From contig CAIJLV010000163.1 of the NCBI GenBank assembly GCA_903821635.1, positions 17,985 to 81,984 on the forward strand: a stretch of DNA of 64,000 nt, written 5' to 3'. Positions 48,601 through 56,384 of the stretch are shown here, piece by piece. The stretch's first letter is position 1; each line of letters opens with the position of its first letter. The DNA comes from an uncultured Verrucomicrobiota bacterium. Its GTDB lineage: Bacteria > Verrucomicrobiota > Verrucomicrobiia > Limisphaerales > UBA9464. The notes under the pieces were generated by a model that saw only the letters and a list, made by a program, of their open reading frames with translations, searched no databases and was not told where the DNA came from. Position numbers and translations under genes: made by a program.

Positions 48601-49243
48601 CGTGCTCACCGCGTCCGCCGATCGCAGCGCCCAAGTCTGGGATGCTTCTACTGGACAGCCGGTGGCTCCCCCCATCCGCAGCGACCAAATATTGAGGGGC
48701 GCCTATTTCAGTCGGGATGACCGTCGGGTGCTGATCTCCACCCTCAACAGCGCCCAAATTTTTGACGCCTCGACTTCCATGCCCATGACCCCGCCGATGC
48801 GGCATTCGGACCGAGTGTTTGCGGCGGCCTTCAGCCCGGACCAACGTTGGGTGGCCACCGCATCGGCTGACAATACGGCCAGGATCTGGGATGCAAATTC
48901 AGGCTTCCCTGTCACGGAACCCTTTCGACACGACCAAGCGGTCACCACCCTGGCCTGGATGCCCGACAGCCGGCGTCTCCTGACCGGATCCCGTGACGGG
49001 ACAATCCGCCGCTGGAACCTGTCCGGAATCCGCCCCGCCCCCGCCTGGTTGCCGGACCTCGCCGAGGCCTTGGCGGGCAAGCGCAGCGAACCCGGCGGCG
49101 GATCGATTGCGGTCCCCGGGGACCGGCTGGACGACCTCCGCCGCCAAGCCGACCAACCCGGCAACGATCCCGACCAACGCTGGCTGCACTGGTTCCTAGT
49201 CCGCCGGCTGGAGGCGCCCGACAGTCGTCCCGACTCAGAATAG
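45677..49243 (+). CDS. Transmembrane Ser/Thr protein kinase with WD40 propeller
   Basis: Protein of 1188 aa. An N-terminal zinc ribbon (Cys14/17 and Cys29/32) precedes a Hanks-type kinase domain (about 62-330): glycine loop ARGGMGVVY, Lys93 in VALKM, HRDLKPSN with Asp187, DFG with Asp205, APE in NYMAPEQ. One TM helix lies near 350-370 (AALVATATVGLALLMVG). About 800 extracytoplasmic residues follow with many WD40 repeats (for example DGRRLVSTSADSTARVWD, SPDQRWVATASADNTARIWD). The C-terminus is DPDQRWLHWFLVRRLEAP, repeated as a remnant at 53027. It probably reads an external state and controls the upstream sigma factor. All catalytic residues are intact. Confidence 0.95.
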   Translation: MPSNAPTSSSPTACKVCGTPLVAQLGGQCPRCLLGLAEEFAHPAGTITAAAGPGGFPVRRFGDYELLVEIARGGMGVVYRARQRSLNREVALKMILAGELAGPEALRMFQREAHAAANLHHPNIVPVYEIGEHELQHYFTMRLVPGGATIADWARSRPRAWRERADAVAKAARAVAFAHSRGVLHRDLKPSNILWDDAAGPQVTDFGLAKLLDEADGSLTVSARVFGSPNYMAPEQAGGRHAEITTATDVYGLGAVLYELLAGRPPFRGTTALDTMRRAVEEAPEPLPEVPTDLRTICLKCLEKDPARRYRSAAALADDLERWLRNEPIAARPTSAVERLSKWVRRRPAKAALVATATVGLALLMVGQLFHTRRTNEARRTAEEASRRLAGELRRVEWQQAEEALAAGRTPDAMATFARFLRETPDDTAVAARLRSLLELRAFPLPLLPPLVHDSPVRLVRLAADSKRLATVADDGVLRSWNPTTGVLEKEERLNLRPEKGYLQFLPDGRHLLAARKGGRVILWDLDRWNIARELGDSPNRHAKLTLGSNGEHLALVTPRDDVELWSVSTGTLLARTNLPAKDLFLSATISPAGEMIVRGEGRGMWFWKPASHSLEPMLPAGEKFVFVACDWQRRRAYISLEDQDRKTQGLVCLDLDTRQELLRNDNATAWHTLEVSPEGGHLLASQWGGGIMALETATLRELFPKCAFSPVFPNPTADHPFRVAFRTLHDGSGLLHDLRDGQTLLEPVQHEGLINSHELSPDGGRVVTGSQDRTARLWDLHMRRTEAGRIDTGGPVELLSLSPDGRRLAVAGSRQIRIYDPATGGLLAAPVREPDHVPFVAFSNDGRFITSACSDTTVRLLDGMNGHPLLVNRAHTIRVWKAVLSPDAHLLASSGDNHDVHVLDVSSNRPAFAPLKHEDAVTHLEFSRDGRRLVSTSADSTARVWDATSGQALVPPLRHKGTVWMACFSSNGQRVLTASADRSAQVWDASTGQPVAPPIRSDQILRGAYFSRDDRRVLISTLNSAQIFDASTSMPMTPPMRHSDRVFAAAFSPDQRWVATASADNTARIWDANSGFPVTEPFRHDQAVTTLAWMPDSRRLLTGSRDGTIRRWNLSGIRPAPAWLPDLAEALAGKRSEPGGGSIAVPGDRLDDLRRQADQPGNDPDQRWLHWFLVRRLEAPDSRPDSE

Positions 49244-49571
49244 GGCCGTCGGCACCCTCTCCGTTCCGGGCATGGCGCAAACCGGCCGACCCGCGGCCGG
49301 GGCGTTCGGACCTCATGGCGACCGAATTCCAGGGGGCGAAAGAATTTCAGACATTTCCCGTAAGGTTGCCGCCCCGACCGGTAAGAACCGGGTGTATGGA
49401 GTGCTTTGTTTCGTCCCATGAGTTCGTTCGGCGCCGTGCCAGTTGGCCGGCGGCGCGTCCGAGGACGACGCTCTCCGTGCCCAATGTGGTCCCCGCGAGC
49501 CATGCGTGGTTGCGCCGAGGATTCCGTCCACACTTCCTGCTCCCAACCGCATCGCCACTCAGGCCCCAACC
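49244..49571 (+). other. Intergenic leader between kinase and exoprotein, with possible short ORF
   Basis: This stretch of 328 bases holds copy 2 of the bipartite element (49361-49388). Eight bases after it an ATG at 49396 opens a frame of 60 codons ending at 49575 (MECFVSSHEFVRR start). That stop overlaps the GTG of the next gene. The peptide has no signal or domain character. Because copy 3 is followed by a similarly placed ATG (MEYCF) that does start a gene, this frame may be a relic or a leader peptide. I do not call it a gene. Confidence 0.35.
49361..49388 (+). promoter_or_regulatory. Bipartite element, copy 2 (upstream of exoprotein cassette)
   Basis: TAAGGTT (49361-49367), 10-base spacer, CCGGTAAGAAC (49378-49388). 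Spacing is identical to copies 1 and 3. Sequence just upstream (GCGAAA...TTTCCC) also resembles the region before copy 3, suggesting a duplicated segment. It is 184 bases before the GTG start of the cadherin-like exoprotein. Confidence 0.55.
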
Positions 49572-51617
49572 GTGAAAATCCCCCCTTCCACCCAGAACGC
49601 TTCCCGCGTCTCCGCCGTCCGCCGGCTGTTGGCCCCCCTGCTGCTCGCGGGCGCCTGCTTGCCAGCGTTCGCCTCCCTCGTGAGCTACGAGGGATTTGGC
49701 TATGCCAACGGCTCCAATCTCAACGGCGCTAGCGGCGGCAGCGGTTTTTCCGCCAACTGGCTCGCCGAGAGTGGGGTGATGGTCGGTTCCTCCAGTCTCA
49801 GCTATCCCAACCTGCCCGCCGGCACCGCCGGATCCGCCTTCGTTGCGAGTGCCACTTACCCCGCCACCTTCCGAACTTTCGCCAACCGGGCCGGCACCGA
49901 CACTTGGATCGCTTTTCTCTTCCGACGCGACGACATCAGCAACGGCGGGGGCAACCTGGTGATCGGCTCGGGCAACGTGAGCTTCTTCGGAATCGGCGGC
50001 ACGGGCGGCCTTCGGATCGGCCATTCCGGTTTCACCGGCGGCATGACCCTTGGACTGGCCACGTTCGGCGGGTTGACACTCAATGATCCTGTGACGCAGG
50101 AGCAGCAGGCCGGGAGAACGCGCCTCGTGCTCATGCATTTCGACTATTCCGACGCGAGCGCAGTGAATGTCCGGGTATATCTCGATCCCGATCTCAGCCA
50201 ACCGCTCGGAACTCCGAACCAGACCACGGCTTTCACATTGCCGACGCTGGACCGGATCGCGTTCCAAGGCGGACCGAGCTTCACCGTGGACGAGATCCGC
50301 GTCGGCGACCTGTTCCACGACGTCATCGGCAACAACGACCCCGACGGCGACGCCCTCACCACCGAGCAGGAGGCCGTCCTCGGCACCAACCCGCTCTCCA
50401 TCGACAGCGACAACGACGGCTTCAACGACGCGACGGAGAACCTCAACGGGTCCAATCCGCTCTCGGACGCCAGCGTGCCCGGCACCACCCGCATCGAACG
50501 GGTGCTCGGCTCCGGCGCGGCCCGCGGCCTCGATCTCACCGGCAGCTTCGTTTACGCCTTCAATGTCGGCCCGGCCGGCGCGGCCGGCCAGGCGGGCGAC
50601 GCCAACTTCACGGCGGACAACGCCTCGGGCATCACCGTCCAGGCGCCCAACAACCCCATCGCCAACTGGAACAACCCCAATTTCGGCGCCACCACCGCCG
50701 ACAACGTCCTCGAAACCGTCTTTCAATCCATCCGCTGGGCTGACCATCTCGCCGGCACCCCGGAGGCGAAGACCCTCCGCGTGGATCTCGCCAACCTGTC
50801 GGTGGGCCGGCGCTACAAGCTCCAGCTCCTCTTCGGCGAAGCCGGATCGACCGGGCGCCGCTTCGATGTGTTGGTGAACGGAAACTTGGTGGCGGACAAT
50901 TTTGCCCCCACCGACGCGCAGGGCGCCGCGTTCTGTGTCACGGCCGGCTCGGCCGTGGTGCATGAGTTCACGGCCACCAGCAGCACGTTGAACATCGTGC
51001 TCGATGGCGCCAACGTCCCCTCGGTTCCGTTCCTCAACCAAGACCCCTACCTCAACGGGGCAACGCTGGAGATCATTCCGCGGGCTCCGGTCGCCGTGAC
51101 CGAGTCGATCAATCGCCCCAACACGACCCGTGTCACCAAAGTGCCGCTGGCCACTTTGCTGGGCAACGACAGCGATCCCGACGGCGATTCCCTGACGATC
51201 ACCGCCGTGAGCGCTCCCCTGCCCGCCGGCGCCACCGTCGAGATCGCCGGCAACTTCGTCCTCTACACCGCCCCGGCCGGCGATTCCGGCAACGGCAGCT
51301 TCACCTACACCGTCAGCGACGGCGCCCTCACCGCCACCACCTCGGTCACCGTCACCGAGTCCTCGTCCGGCCCGGGCGCTTCGGCGCCGAATTCGGCCAG
51401 TGCCACCGCGGTCGGCGCGGACGTGGCGCTCAGGTTCCTCGGCGTGCCGGGCCGCACCTATGGGGTGCAATACACGACGGACAGCAGTCCGCCCTACACC
51501 TGGCAGGAGTTCGGCTCCCCGGTGAACCTCGTCGCCCCCGCCAGCGGCGTCCTCTCCCACCTGGACGTCAGCCCCGCCGATCCGCTGCGCCTCTACCGCG
51601 CCGTGCTCCGGCCCTGA
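49572..51617 (+). CDS. Large secreted LamG/malectin/cadherin-like protein with C-terminal YR module
   Basis: Secreted protein of about 681 aa. I chose GTG 49572 because it begins a signal peptide (KIPPSTQNASRVSAVRRLL, ending ACLPAFA); the frame is open upstream without signal character. Order: LamG-like domain (SYEGFGYANGSNLNGASGGS, about 35-240); a calcium-binding thrombospondin type 3-like segment (NDPDGDALTTEQEAVLGTNP, SDNDGFNDATENLNGSNPLS); a malectin-like domain (about 310-500); a cadherin/Big_9 domain (LLGNDSDPDGDSLTI to GNGSFTYTVSDG); and the module VPGRTYGVQYTTDS with LRLYRAVLRP. A carbohydrate-binding surface protein is likely. It is followed 67 bases later by its P-domain partner. 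Confidence 0.87.
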   Translation: MKIPPSTQNASRVSAVRRLLAPLLLAGACLPAFASLVSYEGFGYANGSNLNGASGGSGFSANWLAESGVMVGSSSLSYPNLPAGTAGSAFVASATYPATFRTFANRAGTDTWIAFLFRRDDISNGGGNLVIGSGNVSFFGIGGTGGLRIGHSGFTGGMTLGLATFGGLTLNDPVTQEQQAGRTRLVLMHFDYSDASAVNVRVYLDPDLSQPLGTPNQTTAFTLPTLDRIAFQGGPSFTVDEIRVGDLFHDVIGNNDPDGDALTTEQEAVLGTNPLSIDSDNDGFNDATENLNGSNPLSDASVPGTTRIERVLGSGAARGLDLTGSFVYAFNVGPAGAAGQAGDANFTADNASGITVQAPNNPIANWNNPNFGATTADNVLETVFQSIRWADHLAGTPEAKTLRVDLANLSVGRRYKLQLLFGEAGSTGRRFDVLVNGNLVADNFAPTDAQGAAFCVTAGSAVVHEFTATSSTLNIVLDGANVPSVPFLNQDPYLNGATLEIIPRAPVAVTESINRPNTTRVTKVPLATLLGNDSDPDGDSLTITAVSAPLPAGATVEIAGNFVLYTAPAGDSGNGSFTYTVSDGALTATTSVTVTESSSGPGASAPNSASATAVGADVALRFLGVPGRTYGVQYTTDSSPPYTWQEFGSPVNLVAPASGVLSHLDVSPADPLRLYRAVLRP

Positions 51618-51684
51618 ATCACGGCCGAAACCACCGTCAACCGGACCGCTTCCGAATCTTTAACTCCACCCGCTTCCGCTCCGC

Positions 51685-52386
51685 ATGAAACTCCCCTTCC
51701 TCGCCTCTGCCCTGTTGGCCGCCGTCCTGCCCGCCGCCGCGCAGGTCGTCCTCACGGAAAACTACACCTTCCCCGTCGGCGCTCCCGGCGGGAACATCCC
51801 GGACACGGGTCTTTCCGCCGGCTTCAGCCAGACGGTCAGCGACTCTCAAATTCAGACTCTCACCGCCGTCCGTGTGGGCCTCAATCTGACCGGCACGACC
51901 GCCGGCGGCGGCTGGGCCGGTGACCTGTTCGTCTCCCTCAACCGCGACCTCGGCAGCCAGACCGCGATCCTCCTCAACCAGGTCGGCGTCACCGGTTCCA
52001 ATCCCGCCGGCTTCGGCTACGACGGCTGGAACGTCACCTTCCGCGACGATGCCGCGGCCGACATCCACCCGGCCGTCCTCGGCAGCGGAATCCTCACCGG
52101 CAACTACCAACCCGACGGCCGCCTAGCGCCCACCGACACGCTGCGGCCCGCGTCGCTGGCCGTGTTCGACGGACTGGCGGGCAACGGCGCCTGGCACCTG
52201 AACCTCGCCGACCTGAGCTTCGGCGGCACCATGACGCTCCAGAGTTGGTCACTGGAACTGGTCGGCCAAAGCTTCGCCCCGGTCCCAGAACCCGATGCCC
52301 TAGCCGCCTTCGCCGGCCTCGCCCTGCTCGGCTGGGGCGCCTGGCGCCGAACCCACTCCCGCCCACACCGCGGAGGCGCTATTTAG
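51685..52386 (+). CDS. P-domain-like exoprotein with PEP-CTERM tail
   Basis: Secreted protein of 233 aa with signal MKLPFLASALLAAVLPAAAQ. The body has the P-domain-like pattern GWAGDLFVSLNRDLG, AILLNQVGVTG, GFGYDGWNVTF, LTGNYQPDGRL, NGAWHLNLADL, then WSLELVG. The C-terminus is VPEPDALAAFAGLALLG followed by WRRTHSR, closer to the classical VPEP motif than the tails at 3-9 kb. It is most similar to the protein at 56385. It is the second gene of cassette 1, 67 bases after the cadherin-like gene. Confidence 0.86.
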   Translation: MKLPFLASALLAAVLPAAAQVVLTENYTFPVGAPGGNIPDTGLSAGFSQTVSDSQIQTLTAVRVGLNLTGTTAGGGWAGDLFVSLNRDLGSQTAILLNQVGVTGSNPAGFGYDGWNVTFRDDAAADIHPAVLGSGILTGNYQPDGRLAPTDTLRPASLAVFDGLAGNGAWHLNLADLSFGGTMTLQSWSLELVGQSFAPVPEPDALAAFAGLALLGWGAWRRTHSRPHRGGAI

Positions 52387-52433
52387 GGTCGGGATTTGCT
52401 GGAGTTTTGCGCGTCTTTCACCACGTTCGAGGC

Positions 52434-52880
52434 GTGTTTGCTCCCATTCTTCACCGTTATTCATTCGCTTTTTTTGCGGCCGCGTTAACCTGTTCGGCCG
52501 GGGATTCGCGCTGGTTTGAGTTGCGTTGCTCGCCGTCACATCCGGCCACGAATTACGCGATCCCTGACGGGAAGGTAGTCCAGATCATGGCCTTTGACGC
52601 GCCAGCAAGGACGCTGTTTTTTTCCGCGATCCGGCCGGAGGGCGTAATCGCAGAGGTGCCGGTCTCCAACGATCTTAACGCCGGCGCTTACGTGATGGGA
52701 CCGGGCACTCTAAGACTGGTCTGGACGGGTCAGATTGCCCCTCAGTTGGGGTTCCATATCATTACCGCGAAGGAGTTTTCCGCGGTCGAATCCACCGCCG
52801 TGCATCTGACTCTCACCGCGTCAACAAACTTGCCGACGGTTGCACCCTCGAATGTCTTTTTCAGAGCACAGGCAAATTGA
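52434..52880 (+). CDS. Small secreted hypothetical protein
   Basis: Possible protein of 148 aa from a GTG at 52434; the frame is open upstream into the end of the previous gene. Residues 1-22 (FAPILHRYSFAFFAAALTCSAG) form a signal-like segment. The rest has beta-type alternation (NYAIPDGKVVQIMAFDA, then GPGTLRLVWTGQIAPQLGFH, then TAVHLTLTASTNLPTVAPS) and no known motif. Similar short stalk-like domains occur in verrucomicrobial exoproteins, but I cannot name this one. It may be a gene fragment, given the pseudogenes that follow. Confidence 0.45.
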   Translation: MFAPILHRYSFAFFAAALTCSAGDSRWFELRCSPSHPATNYAIPDGKVVQIMAFDAPARTLFFSAIRPEGVIAEVPVSNDLNAGAYVMGPGTLRLVWTGQIAPQLGFHIITAKEFSAVESTAVHLTLTASTNLPTVAPSNVFFRAQAN

Positions 52881-53026
52881 AACGATCCCCGGCACTGTAA
52901 TCTCCCACCCGAACTACGCCCAACCGGCAGGCCAAAATATGCCCCCCCGCCCTACGCGACACGTCTGGAGAGAGGGAGTCCACAGCCGGGATTTCGAGGG
53001 CAGCGTCGCGCTGCGCCCTGACGGTC

Positions 53027-53140
53027 TTGGCCGATGCTTTGACCGCCCAACCCGGCGGCGATCCCGACCAACGCTGGCTGCCTTGGTTCCTGATCCGCCG
53101 GTTGGAGTCACCATCGAGCTCGCCAGCCCGCTGGCGGCGC
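53027..53140 (+). pseudogene. Remnant 3' end of a second WD40 Ser/Thr kinase
   Basis: The frame reads AQPGGDPDQRWLPWFLIRRLES, matching the last residues of the intact kinase (DQPGNDPDQRWLHWFLVRRLEA). By eye about 52 of 59 bases agree over this stretch. No kinase or WD40 sequence precedes it, so nearly all of the second gene is gone. In both places the block is followed by the bipartite element, 148 bases on for the intact copy and 90 bases here. This indicates a duplication of kinase-plus-promoter and later decay. Confidence 0.7.
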
Positions 53141-53196
53141 CGCAGGCCGACGATTCGCCCGAAGCCAGGGGCCGAGCGAAATCCGCAACTTTCCCA

Positions 53197-53224
53197 TAAG
53201 GTTCCCGCCCGCACCGGTAAGAAC
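53197..53224 (+). promoter_or_regulatory. Bipartite element, copy 3 (upstream of pseudogene)
   Basis: TAAGGTT (53197-53203), 10-base spacer, CCGGTAAGAAC (53214-53224), then an ATG at 53233. Spacing is the same as in copies 1 and 2. The right half is identical to copy 2 and differs from copy 1 at one base (A instead of T). Confidence 0.55.
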
Positions 53225-53232
53225 GGGGGGAT

Positions 53233-54197
53233 ATGGAATACTGCTTCCCGACTCGGAATTCCCTCCGCCGTCTCGGTGGTTGGCTGGGCTGGGTTAGCCT
53301 GATCCTGCCCACCTCGTTTTCCGCCGCAACCTTCACGGTCACCACCACCGCGGGTGCGGGCCCCGACTCGCTGCGCTAGGCCATCGCCGATGTAAACCCA
53401 GACGCGGACACCATCGTTTTCGCCGGCGGTCTCGCTGGGCAGACCATTTCGCTGGGCACTGCGGCCGACAATCTGTTCGGTCCGTCGGCCCTGCTGGTGA
53501 CGAGCGAGATCTCGATCGATGGCGGGGCGGCCGGAATCACGATGACGCGCAACGCGTCCGCCGCCCCGACTCGGCTGCGACACTTCTTGGTGGCGCCAGG
53601 CGGAAACCTGACGCTCACCCGCTTCACGCTGACCGGCGGCCTCTTGGCGACCGCGTATTTCGGTTTCAGCTACCGGGCGTGCGGCATCGGCGGCGCCAGC
53701 TTCGACCTGAACGGGAGCATCGTCGCCACCAACACCACCATCAGCCGCAACCAGGTCAACGAATGGTGGGGCTGATTCGGCTGGAACCTCCCGACCGGCG
53801 GCATCTTCAGCCTCGGTGACAACGGTATCGGCACCCAGGACGGACCGCCCCTCCCTTCCACCTCGGCGGCCGTCCATTTGGTCAACTGCGTAGTCGCCGG
53901 CTCCCTCTCGGGCAACGGCAGCCCGGTCGCCGACTATCTGGAGATGGGCTACGACTCCGTCCTCAAGTTCAGTCACGCGGCGGGAACCGCCACTAGCAGC
54001 GGTTCCCACAACGTTATCCAGAACCTCACCGGCTCGTTCGGTGGAACTTACACCACCGGTGACCCTTCCTTGGAGACCTGGCCAACAACGGCGGCCCAAC
54101 TCCCACCCTCGCCAGCGCATCGGGCGGCCCTGCCTACAATACCGGCCTCGACGCCCAAGCCCCCGCTCTCGACCAGCGCGGCGTGGCCCGGCCCTAG
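53233..54197 (+). pseudogene. Broken beta-helix (parallel repeat) exoprotein gene
   Basis: From ATG 53233 the frame encodes a signal peptide (MEYCFPTRNSLRRLGGWLG, then ILPTSFSA) and TFTVTTTAGAGPDSLR. A TAG stop at 53377-53379 falls where such proteins have Gln (SLRQAI). The same frame continues ADVNPDADTIVFAGGL with beta-helix character to a TGA at 53773-53775, then on to about 54060. Near 54060-54075 the coding frame shifts to read LGDLANNGGPTPTLA and ALDQRGVARP before TAG 54195. Two nonsense changes plus one frameshift make this a pseudogene. The intact form would be a secreted choice-of-anchor or CSLREA-type right-handed beta-helix protein under element copy 3. Confidence 0.75.
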
Positions 54198-54959
54198 GCC
54201 GGCTCACGATCGACACGGCAGCGGCAACGGCCCCTAGTGCCTCCTGCAAGCCCGGGATCAGGTCAACGAAATCAACGGCCACACCTTCGCCCACGGCCAG
54301 GGCACCGACACCGGCAGCGCGAGCTATGCCGCCGGTAGCACGCCCGCACGTCCGCCCCGACGGGCAAACCGCTTGGTGCACCCTACCGGCCCCGCGCCGA
54401 TCGCTTTTCCGATGTGACGGGCAATCCTTGCGGCCGAGGCCGTCCGCGCCCCGTCTGCCTCGTTCCACCTGAGCGGCAGCCGGAAACTCGCCGCAGCGTC
54501 TTGGTGATGAGGCGCCTGATGGATGTGGTCAGCTTCGGCTTCGTGCTGCTGGGGCGCGGGTGCTTTCGCTGGCGTAGCGCTGCCACCGCTGACGGCCTGC
54601 GGGAACTCACCGGCTCACGCCCTCCCGTCGTCACGCCAGCGGCCGTGCGGTTTGGCTCGGAACATTCCGCTTTGGCCGCGAATTCGCGCCCGACGGGAAA
54701 GAATCCTGAGATTTCATGCACGGAATGACCGGCGAAAGGGGTAGCCTGGCGATCTTAATTCTTGGCCAAGAGGATACTCCGGACTGCTCACTCCAAAGAA
54801 ATGATGTCGCAGCATGGTGCAACCCCGGGACTTCACCCGCGTTTGGGGCGTGAAGGCCCCCGCCCATCTGCGTCCGTTGTCGGCCGGCGAAAGCGGGCCG
54901 GATCGAAGTTTGGCTCGCGGTCTTGGCGCTGATCTTTCCGTCGCCCTTTTGTCATCAAT
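54198..54959. other. Gene-free stretch after the beta-helix pseudogene
   Basis: These 762 bases hold no intact gene. The first 200 bases may be the decayed 3' part of the pseudogene (a short frame reads QVNEINGHTFAHGQGTDTG). An open frame at 54414-54728 has arginine/proline-rich, noncoding-like composition and no domain, so it is not called. The promoter for the gene at 54960 must lie near the right end; no fourth copy of the bipartite element was found. Confidence 0.45.
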
Positions 54960-56330
54960 ATGAACCCACTCCGACTCCTCCTGGTCATTATCATCCCACT
55001 GCTAACGGCACTTCCAGCGGCGGCCGGTGTGCTTGCGGGGCACCTGACCGAGCTCACGTTGAGCGACGGCACGCTGAATCCCCCGTTCCACTCCCCCACC
55101 TTTTCATACACCGCCAGTGTGGGCAATGAAGTGACCAGCATCACGGTCACTCCGACCACGACGGATTCGTCGTTCGCGCCCCTGAGCAAAGAGCCGCGAT
55201 TCGCGACGCCGAACGCGGCTGTGTTAAACATTACGGTGAATGGCCAACCCGTGCCCTCCGGCGCACCCAGCGATCCGATTTCGCTGGAGGTGGGTCCCAA
55301 CACAATCGAGATCCGGGTTGCCGACACGTTCGCTTTCCCCAGCCAATCCATCGCTAGGGCGGGTGCCCCGAAGCCGTCGGCTTCGCCGCTCAGAGACGAT
55401 ATCGACGAAGTTTACACGGTCACGGTGTTCCGGGACCTAGCAACGCCGCCGCCCGACACCACGCCGCCGACGCTGAATCCGGTGAGCCTGAAGTCAGACA
55501 ATACGGACCCAGCCCTAGCCGTGGCCGGTGATACGGTGACACTGACTTTCACGGTGGATGAACCGATCCAGGCACCCACCGTCATCCTGGCCGGCGAACT
55601 GGCAACCGTCACCGATCTAGGCGGCAGTCAATGGGAGGCCACCTTGGTCGTGACGCCGGCTCACCCGCAGGGAACGGTGGACTTCTCGATCAACGCGATG
55701 GATCTGTCGGGCAACCCCGCGGGCGCGACCTTCACGACGGACCTGACGAGCGTGGTCATCGACAGCACCGCACCGGTGGCCGTCGCTGATTCCCTAGACC
55801 GGCCCAACACCACCCGGGTCGCGAAGGTGCTCCTGTCCGGGTTGCTCGACAACGACACCCGCTATCCGCCGTTCTTCCCGCTGAGCATCGTCTCGGTGGA
55901 CAATGCCACCCAGACCGGCCCGGGCGCCGCCACCGTGGCCATCTCCGGCAACTTCGCGGTCTATACCGCCTCCGCGACCGGCTCCGGCAACGGCAGCTTC
56001 GAATACACGCTGAGCGACGGCCCGGGCGGCCACACGGTGACGGGCACGGTGACGGTGAATGAAATCACGCCCACACCCGGCGCCGGAACACCGAATGCGG
56101 TGAGCATCGTGCCGAGCGGCAGCGACTTCCTCGTCACCTTCATCGGCGTGCCGGGGAACATTTACCGTGTGCAATACACCACTGAGATCGCCGCGCCCCA
56201 CAATTGGGTCGATCTCAGCGAGTCCGAACATACGGCCGGCGGGAACGGCGTCTTCTCCCATGCCGACGTGGCGCCCGGCGATTCCGTGCGCGGTTATCGC
56301 GCCGTGTCCGGCCCCGTGCCGGTGCCTTGA
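54960..56330 (+). CDS. Secreted cadherin-like beta-sandwich/Ig protein with C-terminal YR module
   Basis: Secreted protein of 456 aa with signal MNPLRLLLVIIIPLLTALPA. Order: a cadherin-like beta-sandwich (LTLSDGTLNPPFHSPTFSY to EVYTVTVFRD, about 20-160), a bacterial Ig-like domain (DTTPPTLNPVSL to TTDLTSVVIDS), a cadherin/Big_9 domain (AVADSLDRPNTTRVAK, then NGSFEYTLSDGPGG), and the YR module (FIGVPGNIYRVQYTTEI, then HNWVDL, then VRGYRAV). The Big_9 and YR parts are closely similar to those of the protein at 49572. First gene of cassette 2. A matrix or adhesion role is inferred. Confidence 0.86.
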   Translation: MNPLRLLLVIIIPLLTALPAAAGVLAGHLTELTLSDGTLNPPFHSPTFSYTASVGNEVTSITVTPTTTDSSFAPLSKEPRFATPNAAVLNITVNGQPVPSGAPSDPISLEVGPNTIEIRVADTFAFPSQSIARAGAPKPSASPLRDDIDEVYTVTVFRDLATPPPDTTPPTLNPVSLKSDNTDPALAVAGDTVTLTFTVDEPIQAPTVILAGELATVTDLGGSQWEATLVVTPAHPQGTVDFSINAMDLSGNPAGATFTTDLTSVVIDSTAPVAVADSLDRPNTTRVAKVLLSGLLDNDTRYPPFFPLSIVSVDNATQTGPGAATVAISGNFAVYTASATGSGNGSFEYTLSDGPGGHTVTGTVTVNEITPTPGAGTPNAVSIVPSGSDFLVTFIGVPGNIYRVQYTTEIAAPHNWVDLSESEHTAGGNGVFSHADVAPGDSVRGYRAVSGPVPVP

Positions 56331-56384
56331 CGCAGGACCGAATTTCACCCTGCAACTCCAATGACCGCCCCTCTCCACTCCATC

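Noticed and set aside
49347..51560. Minus-strand open frame of 737 codons opposite the cadherin-like exoprotein
   Set aside because: Low-complexity Gly/Val/Asp composition and no start signal; the plus strand has clear LamG, malectin and cadherin patterns.
52861..54468. Long minus-strand open frame (535 codons) opposite the kinase remnant and beta-helix pseudogene
   Set aside because: It stays open because of high GC in the opposite frame. The translation is Gly/Arg-rich without domains, whereas the plus strand shows signal peptide and beta-helix motifs despite its stops.
54414..54728. Possible 104-aa gene after the beta-helix pseudogene
   Set aside because: Arg/Pro-rich composition, frames open on both strands, no domain and no ribosome site.
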